A stretch of 64,000 bases of DNA from Sporosarcina luteola (GCF_023715535.1 NZ_JAMBOI010000002.1:186001-250000); one strand, 5' to 3'; counted from the stretch's first letter, positions 1 to 9,360 are shown. Notes: generated by a model from the sequence alone, not told the origin. Numbers and translations: made by a program.

Positions 1-92
1 TGATGGAATTTCGTATCATTGCCCCTAGTGAGTCCGATGACATTCACTCCATCTTCTTGCGCTTTGATCATGATAAAATCAGGTTGTGACAT
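1..92 (-). CDS. mtrB: TRAP, trp RNA-binding attenuation protein (5' part only)
   Basis: The first 30 codons of a minus-strand gene run off the left edge. The product begins [20 protein letters not shown] and continues [11 protein letters not shown], which matches the start of TRAP closely. TRAP is the ring-forming protein that, when loaded with tryptophan, binds repeated GAG/UAG triplets in trp leader RNA and causes attenuation. A GGAGATGAG ribosome-binding site precedes the ATG. It lies 71 bases downstream of folE, the same folE(mtrA)-mtrB order as in Bacillus subtilis, so the two are probably co-transcribed. Only the N-terminus is visible, so integrity cannot be judged. Confidence 0.9.
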   Translation of the reverse strand, partial: MSQPDFIMIKAQEDGVNVIGLTRGNDTKFH

Positions 93-163
93 GTTCTCAT
101 CTCCTGTCATCCATATACATTCCATCATATCATAGAAATGAATTGATCCGCAAAGGCATCAGA

Positions 164-727
164 TCACTTCAGAAGAGACAGAATTTCTGCTCTTTTCACA
201 TCGTCGTGCTCGTAAATCCCTCTTGCGACAGTCGTTACTGTTTTCGCACCAGGCTTTTTAATCCCTCTCATCGTCATGCACATATGTTCCGCTTCAATAA
301 TGACATAGACGCCAATCGGATTAAGCATATCCATCATCGCGTTTGCAACAGTAGATGTGATCCTTTCCTGCAATTGCGGTCGCTTGGCAGTCGTTTCGAC
401 AGCCCTAGCCAATTTGCTAAGTCCTGCAACGACTCCGTCGCGTGGTATGTATGCGATATGCGCGTGCCCGAAGAATGGGACAAGGTGATGCTCACACATC
501 GAATGGAACGGAATGTCCTTCACAAGGACCACTTCATCGTGGTTCTCATGGAACACCGTTTCGAAATATTGTTTAGGATCTTTATGTAGTCCTTCAAAAA
601 CTTCTGCGTACATTTTCGCGACCCTTTTCGGGGTGTCGAGTAAACCTTCACGTTCGGTGTCCTCACCTATTGCTTCCAGGATCATCGAAACTGCTTTCTC
701 TATCTTACCGAGATCCACTTCTCTCAT
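164..727 (-). CDS. folE: GTP cyclohydrolase I
   Basis: 187-residue FolE (mtrA in B. subtilis), which converts GTP to 7,8-dihydroneopterin triphosphate, the first committed step of folate synthesis. The zinc ligands are visible as Cys78 and His81 in the [10 protein letters not shown] motif and Cys150 in [12 protein letters not shown] longer open frame extends to 865, but the ATG at 727 follows AGGAGGAAG with ideal spacing and gives the family N-terminus [13 protein letters not shown]; the extension runs into the tandem repeats and is noncoding. Forms a probable two-gene operon with mtrB downstream. Confidence 0.95.
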   Translation of the reverse strand: MREVDLGKIEKAVSMILEAIGEDTEREGLLDTPKRVAKMYAEVFEGLHKDPKQYFETVFHENHDEVVLVKDIPFHSMCEHHLVPFFGHAHIAYIPRDGVVAGLSKLARAVETTAKRPQLQERITSTVANAMMDMLNPIGVYVIIEAEHMCMTMRGIKKPGAKTVTTVARGIYEHDDVKRAEILSLLK

Positions 728-800
728 AAAGACTTCCTCCTCATCCCAATCTAATGCTATTCCTTCAAAGATAGTAGCATACTCGCACAGATACGTACAG

Positions 801-1088
801 CAAGCGCCGTTACGAAGAACGGCGCTTGCGAGTAAAAGCGAAGCGTTACGAGCACATCTTTGCAAGCGCCGTTACGAAGAACGGCGTTTGCGAGTAAAAG
901 CGAAGCGTTGCGAGCACACCTTTGCAAGAGCCGTTACGAAGAACGGCTTTTGCGAGCAAAAGCGACAGCGTTGCGAGCACGTCTTTACAAGAGCCGTTAC
1001 GAAGAACGGCGTTTGCGAGCACAAGCGTAGCGTTGCGAGCAATGTTTTGTGCGACCTTAAGGGAGCAATGTTTTGTGCGACCTTAAGG
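801..1088. repeat. Tandem array of ~62-bp hairpin-bearing repeats plus a perfect 26-bp duplication
   Basis: Between folE and the hbs terminator lie four head-to-tail units starting at 801, 863, 925 and 988 (spacings 62, 62, 63). Each opens with an inverted repeat of the form AAGCGCCGTT-ACGAAG-AACGGCGCTT, perfect over 10 bp in unit 1 and with one G-U pair in units 2 and 3, then a conserved GCGAG/AGCG/GCGTTGCGAGCAC tail. In unit 3 the C-to-A change in the left arm is matched by G-to-T in the right arm; unit 4 keeps one mismatch. The array ends with two identical 26-bp units at 1037-1062 and 1063-1088. Open frames across it are repetitive and lack family similarity, so I read it as noncoding. 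Confidence 0.9.
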
Positions 1089-1132
1089 GAGCAAGAATTA
1101 AAGCAACGTCCGCAGAAATCGAGAGCGCATAT

Positions 1133-1183
1133 AAAAGGAGCCCGTCCGCGTTTATGTCGATGAGACATGGCGGAGGGGCTCCT
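1133..1183 (-). terminator. Intrinsic terminator of hbs
   Basis: On the minus strand AGGAGCCC...GGGCTCCT forms the base of a long interrupted hairpin, followed by TTTTATAT, 16 bases after the hbs stop codon. Confidence 0.85.
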
Positions 1184-1198
1184 ATGTAAACTTAAAGA

Positions 1199-1471
1199 TT
1201 ACTTAACAGCATCTTTAAGCGCTTTACCTGCTTTGAACGCAGGAACTTTGCTTGCTGCGATTTCGATTTCTTCACCTGATTGTGGGTTACGACCTTTACG
1301 GGCAGCACGCTCACGCACCTCGAAGTTACCGAATCCGATCAATTGTACTTTATCACCATTTGCAAGTGTTGATTGGATTGTATCGAATACAGCTTCAACC
1401 GCTTTAGTAGCATCTTTTTTCGTCAGACCTGCCGCTTCGGCAACTGAGTTGATCAATTCTGTTTTGTTCAC
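1199..1471 (-). CDS. hbs: HU family nucleoid protein HBsu
   Basis: 90-residue histone-like DNA-binding protein that bends and compacts DNA as a dimer. The sequence begins [20 protein letters not shown] and carries the signature [18 protein letters not shown] of the DNA-binding arm. I chose the GTG at 1471 over the GTG at 1480: AGGAGG lies 8 bases before it, while the upstream GTG overlaps that Shine-Dalgarno, and the resulting N-terminus equals that of B. subtilis HBsu. Monocistronic, with its own terminator. The position between spoIVA and folE-mtrB is conserved in Bacillus. Confidence 0.96.
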   Translation of the reverse strand: MNKTELINSVAEAAGLTKKDATKAVEAVFDTIQSTLANGDKVQLIGFGNFEVRERAARKGRNPQSGEEIEIAASKVPAFKAGKALKDAVK

Positions 1472-1592
1472 ACCATTCACCTCCTCTCAAAGGTTATAGC
1501 ATAAATGCTTTAAACACTGTAAAAAGAGTAACATACTAAAAACCGCGACGCAACAATATTAACAACGTTTATACGGCTTTTCAGGATTATTT

Positions 1593-1631
1593 CAGTAAAA
1601 AAATAAAAGACCCGTCAAAAACGGATCTTTT
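1593..1631 (-). terminator. Intrinsic terminator downstream of spoIVA
   Basis: Minus-strand AAAAGATCCGT-TTTTG-ACGGGTCTTTT hairpin with one G-U pair followed by ATTTTTTT, about 95 bases beyond the spoIVA stop. Confidence 0.75.
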
Positions 1632-1724
1632 TTCTGAAAAACCGCTATATCACTTGACATATCAGGCTTTATCTAACCTCGAATAGTCGTAATAAATTGA
1701 ATGACCTAACGAAAGACTTCCTGT

Positions 1725-3203
1725 CTATACGATGAACGTAATCATACCCTTATTTCCATCATTGACCATCTGTTCGATTGTTTCTCTGAGCCTCTTCCTA
1801 GCGTTCGGCGGCACGGAGGACGTTTTGAAGCGGATGCTCTCCTTCATCACTTCATGCAATGGTGTACCGAAGAGCTGAGTTTGCCAAAGGGCTTCTCGGT
1901 CGTGAAGATAGGCATTCTTCAACTCCTTCAGCAAGTGATGGCTATGGAATTCCGAGCCGATCAAAGGGGAGAATTCCGCATCCATATCAATCCTGATGAT
2001 GTGAAGGGACGGCGCTGCCGCTTTCATGCGCACTCCATAGAAATTATCTTGCTTGATAAGTTCCGGAGGAGAAGGTTGAAAATCATCGATAGTTGGCAAT
2101 GCGACTCCATAACCGGTCTTTTTGGCGGTTTCAATCGCTTCAGCATACATATCATACGATTTTTTCGCTTTGACAGCATCTTTGACAAAGAGAAGCCAAT
2201 CTTTTTTCGTTTTCATTTCTTGTTGCATGAGGCTTTCGCATACTTCACGGAATGCCTGTTCATCCATCTCGATATTAACAGTGGCCTTTCCTTTCCCCGC
2301 ATCCACATCGACCACTTCGGCATTTCTAACGTACTTTTCGTCCTTCAGACGCTCTGCCAGTTCTTGTACTTTTCGAATTTTTGACGCTTCGAGGAATCCT
2401 TCATTGATGACATTATCAATTGCTGCATTCAACTCATGTTCGGACCCAAGCACATCCATCCAGTCCGGCTTTTGCAATTCGATGTCCGTAATTGGAAATT
2501 CGTACAATGCTTCCTTCAAAATAAGTTGGATCTCCTGCGCGTTCAATTGGTCGGCACTGATCGCGATGACAGGTACTCCATGTTTTTCATGCAACTTTTC
2601 CTTTAGGGCGACAGTCTTTTCATGAGCTGGCATCTTGGAATTCAGGACAATAACAAACGGTTTGCCAATTTCTTTCAGCTTTCCGACAATCTCCTCTTCG
2701 GCCACCTCTGCAGAAGCTCTTGGAATATTGTTCACTGTCCCATCCGTCGTCACAAGAATCCCGATTGTAGAATGATCCCTAATCACTTTGTCCGTGCCGA
2801 TGCGTGCAGCTTCCTCGAACGGGATCGGTTCATTATGCCAAGGTGTATGGACATATTTTGGACCATCCTCATCCTCATATCCTTTCACTCCGTCAATCAC
2901 ATAACCGACACAGTCCGCAAGTCTAATTTGAAAGGATAGCTCCCCCTCCCCGATCGAGACCTGGGTGCCTTGCGCTGGAACGAATTTCGGTTCAGACGTC
3001 ATGATGATCGGACCTGGCGAGCTTTGAGGCAATTCGTCCTGTGCCCTTGCCCTATCGCCTGCATCCGTCATATTCGGTATGACGACCTCCTCCATCACCC
3101 TTTTTACAAAAGTCGATTTTCCTACACGAACAGGGCCGACCACACCTATATAAATATCCCCGTCCGTTCTTCTAGCCAGATTTTCATATAATTCCTCTTT
3201 CAT
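1725..3203 (-). CDS. spoIVA: Stage IV sporulation protein A, spore coat ATPase
   Basis: 492 residues, the same length as B. subtilis SpoIVA, the ATP-hydrolysing morphogenetic protein that polymerises on the outer forespore membrane and anchors the coat basement layer. A Walker A motif GPVRVGKST spans residues 23-31, and DCVGY at 97-101 corresponds to the switch/Walker B region. The C-terminus (NARKRLRETIEQMVNDGNKG) corresponds to the membrane-anchoring end. ATG follows AAAGGAGGG. Expression in the mother cell under sigma-E is expected from the family; I could not make out a convincing sigma-E promoter in the 40 bases upstream. Confidence 0.97.
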   Translation of the reverse strand: MKEELYENLARRTDGDIYIGVVGPVRVGKSTFVKRVMEEVVIPNMTDAGDRARAQDELPQSSPGPIIMTSEPKFVPAQGTQVSIGEGELSFQIRLADCVGYVIDGVKGYEDEDGPKYVHTPWHNEPIPFEEAARIGTDKVIRDHSTIGILVTTDGTVNNIPRASAEVAEEEIVGKLKEIGKPFVIVLNSKMPAHEKTVALKEKLHEKHGVPVIAISADQLNAQEIQLILKEALYEFPITDIELQKPDWMDVLGSEHELNAAIDNVINEGFLEASKIRKVQELAERLKDEKYVRNAEVVDVDAGKGKATVNIEMDEQAFREVCESLMQQEMKTKKDWLLFVKDAVKAKKSYDMYAEAIETAKKTGYGVALPTIDDFQPSPPELIKQDNFYGVRMKAAAPSLHIIRIDMDAEFSPLIGSEFHSHHLLKELKNAYLHDREALWQTQLFGTPLHEVMKESIRFKTSSVPPNARKRLRETIEQMVNDGNKGMITFIV

Positions 3204-3246
3204 ACTAAGCCCTCCTTTTTTCGCGCATATTAGTTTATGTAAATGA

Positions 3247-3281
3247 AAAACGTTTCATGCTAAAAATGCATGAAACGTTTT
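3247..3281 (-). terminator. Perfect 14-bp inverted repeat, probable terminator of yphF
   Basis: AAAACGTTTCATGC, a 7-base loop, then the exact reverse complement. On the minus strand the hairpin is followed by TTTTTCATTT and sits just after yphF, so termination is the simplest reading. The stem is AT-rich and highly symmetric, so a protein operator before spoIVA is possible. Confidence 0.65.
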
Positions 3282-3302
3282 AATAGACTCATATGAAGTT
3301 AG

Positions 3303-4022
3303 TCACTTCTTCAAGAAAACAGGTTCGTTTTTTTCATTCACCGTATACGGCAAGGAATAGGCGGGCAAAATCGGGTAGAAATCGGACAGAAGATAACGGA
3401 TATCTTCCCCCTCTTGCACGTCAGGCTTTTCCTCCTGAAGAATCCTGTTCAAGTCGATGGAATAATCGACGTAAAAATGACCGTCCCCTCCGACCACAAT
3501 AGGCAGCAAGGCGTCAGAATAGGGGCTTTCAACCTTTAATGGCTCCTTGAACCCCATAGCTTCATAATCGATTTCGTACACATTCTCCCCTACAGGATCT
3601 TTGAAGGGAAGCTTTCCATTGATGTGCCTTCTGAGATTCAAATCACGAATCCGCTCGGCAATTCGCAAATCGACTAGCTTCACTGTCGGATTTTCCTCGA
3701 CATCCATGAGGACATATTGATAAATCCCTCCGGTTTCGTATGCATTGGAAGGGATTTTTTCAGTGTATGCAGGGACTATCTTGGAAAATTCAATAGGATA
3801 TTTTATGTACATATCTGTTTCCTGCTCCTTCGTTTTAATCGGGAGCAGTCCTCCGTTGTTTTCCTTGTAAGCATTGACGGCTTTTTGGATCAACTCTAAT
3901 TGATCTTCATAAGGATTTTCTCTGACAGCCTTTTCTTCACCTTTGTACATGCATCCAGAAAGGAGAAGCGAAATGGCAATAACGGATAGAAGCAAAACGG
4001 ATGTTTTTCGCATCATCTTCAT
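3303..4022 (-). CDS. yphF: Predicted lipoprotein YphF
   Basis: 239 residues. It starts with a lipoprotein signal (positive MKMMRK, hydrophobic stretch, lipobox LLSGC with the modified Cys at about residue 24), so the mature protein should be anchored outside the membrane. No catalytic motif is recognised. It overlaps yphE by four bases (ATGA) and follows gpsA-yphE, exactly the B. subtilis yphF-yphE-gpsA order next to spoIVA, which is the main reason for the name. Function unknown. Confidence 0.8.
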   Translation of the reverse strand: MKMMRKTSVLLLSVIAISLLLSGCMYKGEEKAVRENPYEDQLELIQKAVNAYKENNGGLLPIKTKEQETDMYIKYPIEFSKIVPAYTEKIPSNAYETGGIYQYVLMDVEENPTVKLVDLRIAERIRDLNLRRHINGKLPFKDPVGENVYEIDYEAMGFKEPLKVESPYSDALLPIVVGGDGHFYVDYSIDLNRILQEEKPDVQEGEDIRYLLSDFYPILPAYSLPYTVNEKNEPVFLKK

Positions 4023-4225
4023 CTTCCCCCTCCAGTAGGCCCACTGAACACTAGGTATACCATCGCTAAAAATGAAAATATCAATAACGAATAAGCGATA
4101 AGGGCAAAAATGAATTTCAATAATCTATTCGAAAGCTTATGTCTGCTTACATAAATGAGTCCCATGGAAATAGCCATGAAACCCATTGCGTAAAACGACA
4201 GCCACATTTTATCCAGTGAGGACAA
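4019..4225 (-). CDS. yphE: Small membrane protein YphE (DUF2768 type)
   Basis: 68 residues with two predicted membrane segments (about 9-27 and 38-60) and a short Gly/Arg tail. The ATG at 4234 sits directly against the AAAGG ribosome-binding site, so the TTG at 4225, about 9 bases after AAAGG, is the likelier start and gives a length close to B. subtilis YphE. Overlaps yphF and follows gpsA in what looks like one operon. Function unknown; the family call rests on size, topology and gene order. Confidence 0.7.
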   Translation of the reverse strand: MSSLDKMWLSFYAMGFMAISMGLIYVSRHKLSNRLLKFIFALIAYSLLIFSFLAMVYLVFSGPTGGGR

Positions 4226-4255
4226 GTGAATCATCCTTTCGTATCTAAAAACAAC

Positions 4256-5278
4256 TTATTTGAAATAAATATCTTCAATTTCCTGCTTTTTCATTCGACT
4301 CATGAGCTGATCGACAGCTTCCTTCGGCGGAATATTGTCGAAGAGGACCGAATATAACGCCTCCGTCAATGGCATTGATACATCATAGCGCTTCGATAGT
4401 TGGTAGGCGGCCTTTGTTGTACGCACCCCTTCAATGACCATACCCATGCCCGAAACGATTTCATCCAATGACTTCCCTTGGCCCAATAGATTGCCGGCCT
4501 TCCAATTTCGCGAATGGACGCTTGTGCAAGTCACAATCAAGTCTCCAAGACCCGTCAAGCCTGAGAAGGTCAGCGGATTCGCCCCCATCTTCACGCCAAG
4601 TCTAGTGATCTCCGCCAAACCGCGCGTTATGAGCGCCGCCTTGGCATTATCTCCATAACCGATGCCGTCCGTGATTCCGGCTGCTAAGGCAATGACATTT
4701 TTCAATGCAGCTCCGAGTTCCACACCGATCAGATCATCGTTCGTGTATACCCGGAAATACTGATCATTCATGAACAGGTCTTGTACGTGCTCTGCGGCCT
4801 CTTTGTCGAATGATGCCGCTGTGATCGTCGTCGGATGGCGAAGAACGACCTCCTCTGCATGACTTGGACCGGATAGTGCAACAATCGCCTTGCGTTTGCC
4901 CGGAGAAACTTCTTCCTCGATCACTTCGGAGATTCGCTTCAACGTATCCGGCTCGATGCCTTTGGAAACGTGGATGATCAGCTTGGATTGGTCTGCAAGC
5001 TGATTGATTTCGGAACTTAGAGCCCGAATCGCTTTCGTCGGAACTGCAATGACAATACTATCAGCATGTTGCACGGCCTCTTTCAAATCGGAGCTCGCCT
5101 TAAGATTTTCAGGCAATGCAATGCCCGGCAAATACGAAGCATTTGAATGTTTTTCATTAATTTCGGCGCTCTGTTCCGACCTTCTCGTCCATAGCAGGCA
5201 ATCATGGCCGTTTTCCGCGAGGACGAATGCAATTGCGGTTCCCCAGCTACCTGCCCCGATCACTGATACTTTTTCCAA
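4256..5278 (-). CDS. gpsA: NAD(P)-dependent glycerol-3-phosphate dehydrogenase
   Basis: 340-residue GpsA, which reduces dihydroxyacetone phosphate to sn-glycerol 3-phosphate for membrane phospholipid synthesis. The N-terminal Rossmann motif GAGSWG is at residues 8-13; the family motif GLTGLGDLIVTC and the substrate-binding ELGAALKNVIALAAGI are present. I start at the TTG at 5278 (MEKVSVIGAGSWG) because GAGG lies 8 bases upstream; the longer reading from the GTG at 5287 would overlap the Shine-Dalgarno. Followed by yphE-yphF; der lies 69 bases upstream. Confidence 0.95.
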   Translation of the reverse strand: MEKVSVIGAGSWGTAIAFVLAENGHDCLLWTRRSEQSAEINEKHSNASYLPGIALPENLKASSDLKEAVQHADSIVIAVPTKAIRALSSEINQLADQSKLIIHVSKGIEPDTLKRISEVIEEEVSPGKRKAIVALSGPSHAEEVVLRHPTTITAASFDKEAAEHVQDLFMNDQYFRVYTNDDLIGVELGAALKNVIALAAGITDGIGYGDNAKAALITRGLAEITRLGVKMGANPLTFSGLTGLGDLIVTCTSVHSRNWKAGNLLGQGKSLDEIVSGMGMVIEGVRTTKAAYQLSKRYDVSMPLTEALYSVLFDNIPPKEAVDQLMSRMKKQEIEDIYFK

Positions 5279-5346
5279 TACATTCACCTCATTAGTAATT
5301 ACGATACTATATCCGACGATTAACTTTCAGTAAAACCTTAAGTTCG

Positions 5347-6657
5347 TCAGCTTCTCGCACGTGTAATCAGCCGGATTGGCGTCCCTTCAAATCCAAAAGA
5401 TTCCCTTAAGCGATTTTGCAGAAATCTTTCATAGGAAAAGTGCATCAGTTCCGGTTCATTGACAAATACAATGAAGACCGGTGGCTTGACCGCAACTTGC
5501 GTCGCATAATAAATGCGCAGTCTGCGACCTTTATCGGACGGGGCAGGATTACGTGCGACAGCATCCTCGATCACTTCATTCAATACGCTTGATTGGATAC
5601 GCAAAGCGTGATTTTCGCTTATCATTTTTATTTGGTCGAATAATGTCGTGACTCGTTGCTTCGTCTTTGCTGAGACATAGGCAATCGGCGCGTAGTCAAG
5701 GAAGAGGAAATTTTTGCGAATATCCTCATTGAAACGATTCATTGTTTTATCGTCCTTTTCGATAGCATCCCATTTATTCACAACAAACATGACGCCTTTC
5801 CCGGCTTCTTCCGCATAACCCGCAATCCGCTTATCCTGTTCACGGATTCCTTCTTCGCCGTTGAGGACAATCAGGACGACATCCGATCGGTCGATTGCTT
5901 TCAATGCACGTAAAACACTGTATTTCTCCATATTCTCATACACTTTACCTTTTTTGCGCATACCTGCAGTATCGATGATCTTGTATTTCTGACCTTCGTA
6001 CTCATACGGTGTATCGGTTGCATCCGTTGTCGTTCCGGCTACATCGCTAACGATGACACGATCTTCACCAAGCAATGCGTTTACTAGTGATGATTTACCG
6101 ACATTCGGTCTTCCAATTAATGAAAAGCGGATAACGTCATCCTCTTCGACTTCTTCCCCTGCTTCGGGAAAGCTTGCTGCAACAGCATCCAGCAAATCAC
6201 CGAGTCCAAGCCCATGGGATCCGGAAATAGGATATGGATCGCCAAAACCGAGCGAATAAAAATCATAGATCATATCACGCATATCCGGATTATCAACTTT
6301 ATTCACTGCCAAAACTATCGGCTTCTTCGTTTTATAAAGGATCTTGGCAACATGCTCGTCCGCGTCAGTTACGCCTTCTCGACCATTTGTCAAAAAGATG
6401 ATGACATCGGCTTCTTCGATGGCAATCTCCGCCTGCATCCGGATCTGTTCCAGGATTGGCTCATCTCCGATGTCAATGCCGCCTGTATCAATCAGATTAA
6501 AATCATGCGATAGCCAATCAGCCGAGCTATATATCCGGTCCCTTGTTACACCGGGTACGTCCTCTACAATCGAAATACGTTCTCCAACGATACGGTTGAA
6601 GATTGTCGACTTCCCTACGTTCGGCCTTCCGACAATCGCTACGGTTGGTTTACTCAT
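5347..6657 (-). CDS. der: Ribosome-assembly GTPase Der (EngA)
   Basis: 436 residues with the tandem GTPase architecture unique to Der: first P-loop GRPNVGKST at 10-18, second GRPNVGKSS at 182-190, each followed by DxxG (DTGG, DTAG) and NKxD (NKVD, NKWD) motifs, then a KH-like C-terminal domain. It acts in 50S subunit maturation and is normally essential. ATG at 6657 follows GGAAGGGTG. It sits between ypfD and gpsA. Confidence 0.97.
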   Translation of the reverse strand: MSKPTVAIVGRPNVGKSTIFNRIVGERISIVEDVPGVTRDRIYSSADWLSHDFNLIDTGGIDIGDEPILEQIRMQAEIAIEEADVIIFLTNGREGVTDADEHVAKILYKTKKPIVLAVNKVDNPDMRDMIYDFYSLGFGDPYPISGSHGLGLGDLLDAVAASFPEAGEEVEEDDVIRFSLIGRPNVGKSSLVNALLGEDRVIVSDVAGTTTDATDTPYEYEGQKYKIIDTAGMRKKGKVYENMEKYSVLRALKAIDRSDVVLIVLNGEEGIREQDKRIAGYAEEAGKGVMFVVNKWDAIEKDDKTMNRFNEDIRKNFLFLDYAPIAYVSAKTKQRVTTLFDQIKMISENHALRIQSSVLNEVIEDAVARNPAPSDKGRRLRIYYATQVAVKPPVFIVFVNEPELMHFSYERFLQNRLRESFGFEGTPIRLITRARS

Positions 6658-6699
6658 TTATTAAACACCCTTCCAATATATCTCTTGTGTATTATACAC

Positions 6700-6732
6700 A
6701 AAAAAGATGATGATGCCTATGTAAGCACCATC
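6700..6732 (-). terminator. Intrinsic terminator of ypfD
   Basis: Minus-strand GATGGTGC / GCATCATC stem followed by ATCTTTTTT, 48 bases past the ypfD stop. Confidence 0.75.
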
Positions 6733-6779
6733 ACCCATACAGTTCCGTTTCATTCGTTTGTTCGATAATTTGTCAAATA

Positions 6780-7919
6780 TCACTCAGTGAATTTTTTCAA
6801 TTGGTCTCCGATGACATCACTTAAGGAGAAGCCCGACTCTTCTTTCATTTCATAATCGCCGTATGACTCGACTTCTTCTTTTTCAAGAAGGTCTTTAATG
6901 CTGAGGGAAAGCCGTCTCTCCGCTGCATTAACATCGACAACCTTCACATCGACTTTTTGCCCTTCCTCAAGCACCTCATGAGGGGTTCCGATATGTTGGT
7001 GGGAAATCCGGGAAATGTGGACTAGCCCTTCCACGCCCGGGAATACCTCAACGAATGCGCCATACGATACGAGACGCTTTACAGTGCCTTCCAAAACGGA
7101 TCCTTTCGGCGCTCTATCTTCGATGTTCTCCCACGGGCCAGGCAATGTCTCTTTGATGGATAAAGAAATCCGTTCCGCATCACGGTCGACCGAGAGTACT
7201 TTCACATTCACTTTCTCCCCTTCTTTCAACACGTCGGACACTTTTTCCACGTGTTCATGGGAAAGCTGTGAAATATGGACTAGGCCGTCCACTCCGCCAA
7301 TATCGACGAAAGCTCCGAACGAAGCAATGCGCTGCACAGTCCCTTCCAGCACTTGGCCTTCTTTCAGATCTTCAAGGACCTCTTCTTTCCTGCTCGCTTT
7401 TTCCTCTTGAAGGACGGCACGGTGGGAAAGGATAAGGCGGTTTTTCTCCTTGTCCATTTCGACGATTTTGAATTCCATCGTACGCCCTTTATAATCTTCA
7501 AATGATTCAACGAAATGGTCTTCAACAAGCGATGCCGGGATAAAACCGCGGACGCCGAGATCTACGACAAGGCCGCCTTTTACAACATCCTTCACTTCTG
7601 TTTCAATTGTTTCCTGGTTATTAAATTTCTCTTCAAGTGAATCCCATGCGTTTTCCGCATCGACTTTCCGCTTGGAAAGGACATAATTCTCATCTTCCAC
7701 TTTCGTGATGATCAATTCAAGTTCATCTCCGACTTGTACTGCATCGGAAGCCTTCTCAACGTGGAGACTAGATAGTTCACTGATGGGGATGACACCATCA
7801 AAAGGTGCTCCAATAATTTCGACCAATACGGATTTATCTTCGATCTTTGTCACTTTACCAGTGACGCGGTCACCTTCCTTATATCCGTTCATTTCATCCA
7901 AATTCATTTCTTCAGTCAT
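6780..7919 (-). CDS. ypfD: S1-domain RNA-binding protein (30S S1 homologue YpfD)
   Basis: 379 residues made of four S1 (OB-fold) domains at about 13-82, 99-163, 185-253 and 270-340; the last two carry the repeated signature GxVxRxxSxGAFVxxxxGVxGLVHxS. This is the four-domain form found in Bacillales, shorter than the six-domain proteobacterial S1, and it is not certain that it works as a canonical ribosomal protein. Acidic extremes flank the domains. It has its own terminator and lies downstream of cmk-plsC, the usual order. Confidence 0.93.
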   Translation of the reverse strand: MTEEMNLDEMNGYKEGDRVTGKVTKIEDKSVLVEIIGAPFDGVIPISELSSLHVEKASDAVQVGDELELIITKVEDENYVLSKRKVDAENAWDSLEEKFNNQETIETEVKDVVKGGLVVDLGVRGFIPASLVEDHFVESFEDYKGRTMEFKIVEMDKEKNRLILSHRAVLQEEKASRKEEVLEDLKEGQVLEGTVQRIASFGAFVDIGGVDGLVHISQLSHEHVEKVSDVLKEGEKVNVKVLSVDRDAERISLSIKETLPGPWENIEDRAPKGSVLEGTVKRLVSYGAFVEVFPGVEGLVHISRISHQHIGTPHEVLEEGQKVDVKVVDVNAAERRLSLSIKDLLEKEEVESYGDYEMKEESGFSLSDVIGDQLKKFTE

Positions 7920-7999
7920 ATGTAGTCCTCCTCCATAATGAATCCTATCTCTATATTATTCGAATCGATGCATAAAAACAAAAAATTACCCTTATTAAT

Positions 8000-8581
8000 T
8001 TATTTATGCTGTTCCAAAAGGATGCGGATTTCATTCATGATGACTTCCGTTACCTCTTCCGCTGACGCTTTGCTTTCGCGGTACGGTGTCATATCTATCG
8101 GCTTGCCATAGACGACCTGCAACGTACGGAAAGTTTTATAAGGTCCTATGATTGCGCACGGCATTACTACCGCTTCTCCTTTTAATGCAAAGAAGCCCGC
8201 ACCGGCAAGTCCTTTTCCAAGATCTCCGGTTTTGCTCCTCGTCCCTTCCGGAAACATTCCCACTACATGGCCGCTTCGCAGTAGTTTCAAAGCCTTTCTG
8301 AAAGCTTCACGATCGCTCATGCCCCGTTTAACAGGAAAGGCGTTCACTTTAGGAAGAATGGTTTTAAGAAGTGGAGCATTGAACAGTTCCTCCTTCGCCA
8401 TGAAGTGAACGGTCCGTGGGCAAGTCATGCCGACGACTGGCGGATCCAGGTTATCAATGTGGTTCGTGCACAGGAGCACACCGCCTTCAGCAGGGAAATT
8501 CTTAGCGCCAATCACTTTGACTCGATAAAGAGGATAGAGTATCGTACTGACAAGAAATTTTCCGAAAGGATATAGATTCAT
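8000..8581 (-). CDS. plsC: 1-acyl-sn-glycerol-3-phosphate acyltransferase
   Basis: 193 residues of the PlsC family, which transfers a second acyl chain to lysophosphatidate. The catalytic NHx4D box is N40-H41...D46, and the substrate-binding FPEGTRS box is at 110-116. A short hydrophobic N-terminus suggests peripheral membrane attachment. Its ATG overlaps the cmk stop (ATGA, 8578-8581), so the two genes are translationally coupled. A cmk-plsC-ypfD order is common in bacilli other than B. subtilis. Confidence 0.92.
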   Translation of the reverse strand: MNLYPFGKFLVSTILYPLYRVKVIGAKNFPAEGGVLLCTNHIDNLDPPVVGMTCPRTVHFMAKEELFNAPLLKTILPKVNAFPVKRGMSDREAFRKALKLLRSGHVVGMFPEGTRSKTGDLGKGLAGAGFFALKGEAVVMPCAIIGPYKTFRTLQVVYGKPIDMTPYRESKASAEEVTEVIMNEIRILLEQHK

Positions 8582-9255
8582 CGTTCCATCCTCGCTTCCG
8601 CAAGCTCTATCACTTTATCGACTACATCGTCTATGGACATAGAAGTCGTATCAACAAGAATGGCATCATCCGCTTTTTTCAATGGTGATACTTCCCGTTC
8701 ACTGTCAGCACGATCGCGATTTTCGATATCCGTTTTCAGCTGGTCAAGCGAAGAATGAATCCCGCGCTTTTCATTTTCCTGAAAGCGCCTTTCTGCCCGT
8801 TCTTCCACAGAAGCAGTCATAAAGATTTTCAAATCCGCATGCGGAAGAACTTCTGTACCGATGTCGCGTCCATCCATTACGACACCCGAGGCGTTTGCAA
8901 GCACCCGTTGCTTATCAACCATCATTTTACGGACTGTCGGATGTGTAGCCACTTTGGAAACAGCTCCAGTCACTTGCTGAGACCTGATTACGTCTGAACA
9001 ATCGACTCCATCGATCCATACAGCTTGGCCGTCTTTGTCAGGAATCAATAGAATCTCCGTGTTCATTAGTAATTCCGCCAATTCGTTATCACTATCCATA
9101 TCTATGTCCGAAAGGATCGCTTTATGCGTCAAAGCGCGGTACATCGCACCCGTGTCGATATAAGTGTAATGCAATTTCCGGGCAATCCTTTTTGCAATCG
9201 TACTTTTCCCCGCTGCTGCAGGTCCATCAATTGCAATGCTAATTCCTTTTAACAT
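8578..9255 (-). CDS. cmk: Cytidylate kinase
   Basis: 225 residues; phosphorylates CMP and dCMP. P-loop GPAAAGKST at 11-19, DTGAMYRA, and the CMP-specific segment DGRDIGTEVLP are present. The start at 9255 gives MLKGISIAIDGPAAAGKS, matching the family; a GGGGG tract lies 8 bases upstream. The open frame to 9297 has no ribosome-binding site at its longer start. Translationally coupled to plsC. Confidence 0.96.
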   Translation of the reverse strand: MLKGISIAIDGPAAAGKSTIAKRIARKLHYTYIDTGAMYRALTHKAILSDIDMDSDNELAELLMNTEILLIPDKDGQAVWIDGVDCSDVIRSQQVTGAVSKVATHPTVRKMMVDKQRVLANASGVVMDGRDIGTEVLPHADLKIFMTASVEERAERRFQENEKRGIHSSLDQLKTDIENRDRADSEREVSPLKKADDAILVDTTSMSIDDVVDKVIELAEARMER

Positions 9256-9360
9256 ATCATCTACCCCCGAATTCAATTCGAAAACATTGTAACACAATCT
9301 AGCTTCAGGTGGCAGGTGCTCGAGTCACAAGTTAACCGCCACCTACCGCTTTTTAAACAG

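Noticed and set aside
801..1088. CRISPR array
   Set aside because: Units are directly abutting with no unique spacers, and no cas genes are present.
513..1163. Plus-strand 216-codon frame over folE and the repeat array
   Set aside because: First half is antisense to folE and the rest is a translation of the tandem repeats; no ribosome-binding site or family signal.
872..1168. Minus-strand 98-codon frame in the same array
   Set aside because: Cys/Arg-rich repeats only reflect DNA repetition and the start lies within the hbs terminator.
3204..3246. Sigma-E promoter for spoIVA
   Set aside because: CATAAACT is a fair -10, but no adequate -35 is found at the right distance.
4336..4809. TGTCGAA words inside gpsA, and similar words inside resE, nudF, exoA and ilvE
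   Set aside because: Located in coding sequence at about the chance frequency for a 7-mer; not called as Spo0A boxes.
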